Assembly: GCA_020746995.1 (NCBI GenBank)
Contig: JAGPXD010000002.1
Span: 6,820,001-6,884,000, forward strand
DNA from: Plectosphaerella cucumerina
Taxonomy: Eukaryota; Ascomycota; Sordariomycetes; Glomerellales; Plectosphaerellaceae
DNA length: 64,000 nt
Reading direction: 5' to 3'
A model generated the notes under the pieces. The model was not told the origin of the DNA. It searched no databases and was given only the letters and a program-made list of their open reading frames with translations. Both the position numbers and the translations under genes were made by a program. Positions 59,407 through 64,000 of this stretch are shown here, in pieces. Positions within the stretch are counted from its first letter, which is position 1. Every line of letters begins with the position of its first letter.

Positions 59407-60761
59407 TTAGGCCGGCTTGGCGCCCGCGAGGTACATGAGGAGGGCTGGCGACTTGCTGCGCCTGCGGCTGCCGCTCTCCTTCTTCCTGACCCACTCGAAG
59501 CCGTCGTCCTTGTCCTTCTTCTTCCGGCGACCGCTGTCAACGTCGACCACCAGCCTGCCGCCGGTGCTGCGCCGCTCGCGGATCTCTCGCGTGTGCCACC
59601 AGAGTGTGTTCTGCTCGGCCTCGGGGACCCATCGCTTGATCAGGATGAACTCGGGGTCCTGCGTCAGAGTGTGGTCAGCGCAATGTTTCCGGGACGGGCG
59701 TGGCGGAACAGCAGACTTACCTGATCGAAATCGAAATCGATGTGGTACGTCCGCAGGGTCTCAATGGACAGGTGCTTCCTCGACATGCGTGTGTAGGTGG
59801 GCCGCGCGATCTCCTGGTTAGGTACGGGCTGCTGGTGCTGGGGCTTCGGCTTTGGCGGCTCGGGCACCTTCTCCTTCTTGATGATGGCCTCGATGGCCTT
59901 CTCGTCAAGGCCGGAGTGGATGAGCTGCTCCTGGAGACGGCGCTGGAACTCCTTCTCGGCGAGCTCCTTCTCCTTCTTCTCCTTGATCTTGCGCTCGGCC
60001 TCCTCCTGCTTGTACCTCTCGACGGCGGCGGCGGCCTCCTTGTCCCGGCGCTCCTTCTCCTCCTTCTGGCGGCGTTCCTCCTCCAAGCGTCTCAGCTCCA
60101 TCTCCTTCCTGATGCGGGCTTCCTCCTTCTCTCGCTCCTCTCGGGCCTTGATCTCGTCAAGCTCGCGCTTGGCCATGCGGAGGTCGGCGTCGTCGCGGTT
60201 GTGCTTGATGACGCGCTCAAGCTCCTGGCGGCGCTCGCGGTCTTCGCGGCGCTCACGCTCCTCGCGAGCCTCGCGGGAACGGTCACGTTCGCGATCGCGC
60301 TCGCGGGACTGTGCGAGGCGCATGTCCTCGAGCTGCTGTCTGGCGCGCTCAATCTCGTACTGCTCACGGGTCATGTAGTTCTTGGTGTCCCTCTCCCTGG
60401 AGTCGCCGCGGGACCTGGAGCGCTCGCGGCGGGGTCTGACGACCTGGAGCTTCTTGCGGTAGTCCTCGTCATCGCTCTGGTCGTTGTAGATCTGGTTGTG
60501 GATGATGACGGGGGCAGGGGCCGGCGCGGGTGCGGGAGGTGATGCGGGGGGGCTGTAGCGGTAGCGCTCGCGCGACCTTGACCGAGCGCGGATGATAGTC
60601 CTCTCGGGGGCGAGATAGGGGCGCTCGACGGGGTAGTACTGGACGGGGCGCTGCTGGCGGGCGGGCTCGGCATAGCCGTAGGATGGGCCGGGCGGCGAGG
60701 CGCGGCGCCTAGAAGTGGTGAAGCGGATATTCATATCCTCATCGGAAGAGTAACCGCTCAT
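59407..60761 (-). CDS. RS-rich, coiled-coil protein with C-terminal DUF8035-like domain
   Basis: Two exons, 60761-59721 and 59658-59407, join in frame, giving about 430 residues. The head is Ser/Arg/Pro/Tyr-rich (RTIIRARSRSRERYRYSPPA, RPRRERSRSRGDSRERD), like nuclear RS proteins. Residues about 125-300 form a long Arg/Glu/Lys single helix or coiled coil. After a Pro/Gln linker comes a small conserved domain: RMSRKHLSIETLRTYHIDFD, continuing across the intron with DPEFILIKRWVPEAEQNTLW and WHTREIRER. I associate this tail with the fungal DUF8035 family, whose role is unknown. The C-terminus is Lys/Arg/Ser-rich. Composition suggests a nuclear or RNA-related role, but that is inference. Confidence 0.87.
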
Positions 60762-62940
60762 GGCGGCGGTGGTAGGGGCGAAGCACCCGTGAGATGAGAT
60801 CGCTTGTGATGTTGGTCTTCGAACGGTCTCCCGTGCTAAAGTATAAGAGTTAGCTGGTGAACCAGATGAGCCTTCTGTGAGGTCGCGTGTGCTGCCGGAG
60901 TGGAGTGAAGTTGTAGACCGTCGGCAGAGAGGTGTGGTGAGAATGAGGGTGAGATGGGGGAGGCGTCAGCCCGGGGGCAGCCGTTAGGTTATAAGTGAGC
61001 GCGTGCCAGAGACGACAACGGTGACTCCACGACCTGACTGCGGTATCCATGGGCCGGCCAGCCACCTGGCCCTCCTCGTCCTTTGATTTGGAAACCCATC
61101 GGGACCGACTTGTGTATGGGAGCGCGCCAGGCGCAAGGCAGCAGTAGTGTGGTGGAACGGCTGAAGGGCGGGAAGCGGGTGTAGGCGGGCTCACGTTGTA
61201 CTCACTTCACTCTAGCTGAAGCGTCAGCGACAGCGACAGCAGCGGCTGGGACAGTACAGTCCCGGGTTTACTTGGTCGGGAAATCTGGCGATATTTCGAT
61301 CGAGGTCCCCTTGGTCACAAGATCTTCTTGGAGCAAACAGGGACAAGAAGCAAATCGTCGAAAGTGCAACTGAGAGCGGGAATCGGAATCGAAGGGGTGG
61401 GAGGGGGAGGGGTAATAGCAGGGGGCCATGCGGATGTTGCCATTTTATGTTTGTGCTGGGCCGGGAGCCCATCTGACAAAACCCCTCTCTTGGGTCGGTC
61501 CTCTTCCTTCCCTCCCTCCCCGGTCCCGTCCTCCCCCTGCCCCCTTTGCCGGGACACGCCTGAGCGAACCCTTGCTCAAGAGGAGGGGAGGAGGGGACCT
61601 ACAGTAGTGTGGTGCGAAAGTGCCACGGCGGAGGACTGCAGCAGTGCAGTCGGTCTGCATGGCATGCGAAGCCAGTAGGGCTGGGCCGGGCTGGTTCTGG
61701 CACTTGTGCGGCGACGGTGCCAAGCATGAGGGGCGCGATCCCTGTCCGTGACCACGGGAGCCAGGCCCAGGGTGGGATGGCAGGCGGAGGAGGGGGCGAC
61801 GAGACGAAATGGACCGAGGGGCTGAGCTGAGGTTTGGGAGGCAAGACGGGAGGTCGCCGGTCGGTCAGTGCCGGCGGCTTGGGCGAGACGATGGATGACC
61901 ACCCCAGCGGAAGCAGATGGAAAGGTCTCAAATTAGGAGGGTTGGGGGCCGAAACGGTGGAGGGGGAGGGGCAGAAGGGGGGTGAGGCTTGTCGTAGGAT
62001 CGATCTCCAGTCTTGATGGTCCGGGACAAAAGACGAAGATGGTGAAGATTGACGACTGTTTCTGGTGGAGATGAGCACTCTGGCCGTGGCCCGACGGACA
62101 CCGAGAAGAGATGGGCGAGCTCGAGCTGGAGCTGGACCTGACGGCTGAACTTGGGGAAAGGGCCGCCCCGAGTCTGATCAAGCTTTGTCGTTCGGGTCGC
62201 TCCTGCTAGTTTGCAATCCAGCCGCCGCTTGTCGTCTTTACCAATTACCAGGTACATAAGTACACCTACAACTTTACCCTTCACAAAGCAGCCAAGCTCC
62301 CGCTTCCAAGTTCGCTTCCAAAGCTCGTAGCCCCAGCGAATGTAAACCCAGGACGGGACATGCGACACCCTGCAACGGCGCAACGTCTTTGGGCGCCGGC
62401 CCGGACGAAAGATGCCTGCTGGTGGAGAGTTCTCGCAGCAAAAGGGATGCAGAAATACGTAGTCGAGTAAGCACTAGGAAAAGAGGTACATGTACAGCAG
62501 CGGGCATCCCGGCGGCGTGTCAGTCCCTCAAAAACACTGTGCGTTCCGCTTGTCCACAGCGCAGAAGACGTACAGTGCGGTGACGGCGCACTCGGTCACC
62601 AAAAATGGCCAAATCACATGGGTCCGCCTGCTGCTATTCCTGTGGCCGCGAAATCAAGCCCCCCAGCCCAGCCAGTCCAGCGGACGGCGGTCCGGGCCTT
62701 TCCACACCTTGGCGACGGGGACGTGATGCCGAGAATCATGGCGGGCGAAGGAGCAGCAGGGCCGCAGAGTTGGCCGCTGTCGTCGTCACCAAGCGGGTAA
62801 TGAAACATGAACTTCACACACCACAGGCCAAACTCTCGGCCATTGCGTCTGTCGGCGCCTAAACCACGCTCAGCGGCAAGTCTATTCTGTAGTACGTGTA
62901 GTCCTCGCTCTACTTGATATCAAACAGAAGCCCACCCCCT
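60762..62940. other. Intergenic region (RS protein to prefoldin subunit 1)
   Basis: About 2.2 kb with no supported gene. Overlapping frames of up to 159 codons on both strands (for example 61599-62078 minus) are Pro/Ser-rich and featureless. The left part is the promoter of the RS-rich gene; the right end is the 3' flank of the prefoldin gene. No repeat or RNA was recognised. Confidence 0.45.
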
Positions 62941-63416
62941 TCATGCGCCCTGCGACTTGAGCATCTTGTCAATATGCTCCCGGCTGTTCTTGAACGTCGT
63001 CTCCAGGTAGTGGAGCTTCTTCCCCAGCTGGTCGACCTCGCCCTCCTTCTGCTTGACCTGGCCCTCCAGCTTGGCGTTGAGCTTGCCCCTGGGCATCGCC
63101 ACGAACCTGCCCTCGCATCAGTCGTTGTCATTCCCTCTGGTGGAAGTAAAACGTGAAACTTACATCTTGCCCACGCCCTCGTACACGTTGGATCCCGCGG
63201 GCAGGCTCTCAATCTCGTTCATCGTCAGGCGCACCATGCGCATCTCGCGCTGCTTGGAGCCGATCTGCTGCTTGGCCTGGCCGATCTGCTGCTGCGCCAT
63301 GATGGCTTGGCTCTCGATCTCGCGCACGAGCTGTGAAAGGTCAGTCAATGTCCGGAGGAGTAATGTGATGCGTGTCGGGGCCGTACCTTCTCGAGTGCCT
63401 GGTTGGAGATGGACAT
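62941..63416 (-). CDS. PFD1: Prefoldin subunit 1 (beta-type)
   Basis: Subunit of the hexameric prefoldin co-chaperone that hands actin and tubulin to the CCT chaperonin. Three exons, 63416-63387, 63330-63164 and 63106-62941, join in frame, giving about 120 residues, the normal length. The protein is two long helices around a short beta hairpin: the first coiled coil (MSISNQALEKLVREIESQ), the central GSKQREMRMVRLTMNEIESL, the hairpin NVYEGVGKMFVAMPRGKLNA, then the second coil (QVKQKEGEVDQLGKKLHYLE). The motif VYEGVGKMFV is characteristic of subunit 1. The first exon encodes only ten residues, so frame searches without splicing miss the start. It ends about 2.2 kb from the start of the RS-rich gene. 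Confidence 0.93.
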
Positions 63417-63913
63417 TGTGAAAGGGGGGTTGTGCCTGTTGCGGCACTGTGAGGGGGTGAGAGGTGGAAAACTCGGATGACTCCCACGAGGAGAGGGCGG
63501 CGAGGGAGCGCGTTGGGAGCTCGGGGGTTGCGAGAAAATGAGGCCAACACGGGATCAGGATGAGCGGCTTGCAATCGACGGTCGATGTGAGAGTGAGCCG
63601 CGTCGTTGATGCGGGTGATGGACCACAAAATGATCCATCTCTCCTCTTCTTGGCCGCGCCGTTTGAGGGCGGTGCATATTGACGCTACGCACTGTATGAA
63701 CACTGGGTCATCCGCCTCGAAAACGAAATAGGAGAGTTGAGGTCAAATCCAAATCTAGTTGTCTTGTCCAAAAATTCATGGTTTTGCATTGCATCGTCTA
63801 TCAAAATTGTGCATGGGTATAAGAGTCTATCCCCCAACCTGTTCGACCGCACCACCGAAATGAGGATCGGGATCGTAGAGTCCCAGCCACTGCCATCCAC
63901 CACACTCCCAAGC
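63417..63913. other. Region upstream of prefoldin gene
   Basis: About 500 bases, including the prefoldin promoter and the 3' flank of the next minus-strand gene. The part near 63720-63860 is AT-richer. No gene is called. Confidence 0.45.
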
Positions 63914-64000
63914 CTATTTGGCCTTGCGTTTGACCCTGACAACCTCAGGGATAGACATGATGCTCGGCCATGACAGGTCGTATTCGTCTTCGCGCTCCTC
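63914..64000 (-). CDS. C-terminal end of an unidentified gene (partial)
   Basis: The minus strand is open from the window edge to a TAG at 63914-63916, encoding 28 residues that end LSWPSIMSIPEVVRVKRKAK. The basic tail and C/G-ending codons look like a real C-terminus. The fragment is too short to name, and the gene continues beyond the window. Confidence 0.55.
   Translation of the reverse strand, partial: EEREDEYDLSWPSIMSIPEVVRVKRKAK

Noticed and set aside
59700..60542. 280-codon plus Leu/Val-rich frame opposite the RS/coiled-coil gene
   Set aside because: Antisense of Glu/Arg/Lys codons gives Leu/Val/Ser runs; a known artefact.

Overview
The window is nuclear DNA of a filamentous ascomycete. 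Genes are GC-rich, on both strands, and broken by short introns (about 45-110 bp) with GTAAGT/GTGAGT-type donors, CTGAC/CTAAC branch sites and CAG/TAG acceptors. Upstream regions are C/T-rich. The gene content (Cch1, Sla1, Cog8, Hem25, a DUF8035-like protein, GPI-anchored Cys-rich proteins) fits Pezizomycotina, most likely Sordariomycetes; I cannot fix the genus from sequence alone.

Layout, left to right: mitochondrial ribosomal protein uL2m (+, 830-2119); a possible small charged protein (-, 2278-2721); a small Ser-rich protein (-, 4215-4502); the four-repeat calcium channel Cch1 (-, 6914-13503), divergent from a PHD-finger/WHIM-like chromatin protein (+, 15094-17610); a 5.2 kb gene-poor stretch; a MATA-type HMG-box factor (+, 22810-24526); ER membrane complex subunit Emc5 (+, 25378-25849); the meiotic MutS homologue Msh5 (+, 26945-30070); a CorA-like membrane protein (+, 30432-32577); a GPI-type Cys-rich protein (-, 32695-33537); and an unknown protein with a SUMO-interaction-like motif (-, 34210-35157).

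Then come PP2A subunit B55 (+, 36968-38749); a Yea4-type UDP-GlcNAc transporter (+, 39623-41179); AMP deaminase (+, 41812-45069); endocytic adaptor Sla1 (+, 46255-49803); a TLC-domain protein (-, 50239-51308); Cog8 (+, 52431-53765); a MITE-like inverted-repeat element with an internal 17-bp tandem array (53905-54335); a second GPI-type secreted protein (-, 54488-55228); a fungal protein of unknown function (+, 55849-57225); the mitochondrial carrier Hem25 (+, 57946-58974); an RS/coiled-coil protein (-, 59407-60761); prefoldin subunit 1 (-, 62941-63416); and the C-terminal end of an unidentified gene (-, 63914-64000).

The genes are mostly housekeeping and do not form an operon, biosynthetic cluster or defence island. 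Some share broad themes: calcium/Mg transport (Cch1, CorA-like), endomembrane and cell surface (Emc5, Yea4, Cog8, Sla1, two GPI proteins), and sexual development/meiosis (HMG factor, Msh5). I found no clearly new multi-gene system. The best leads are the inverted-repeat element at 53905-54335, the asymmetric pore and voltage sensors of Cch1, the NPF motif carried by a tiny last exon of Sla1, the GC-AG intron of B55, and the small or unknown proteins. Exon boundaries were set by hand from splice consensus and reading-frame continuity.
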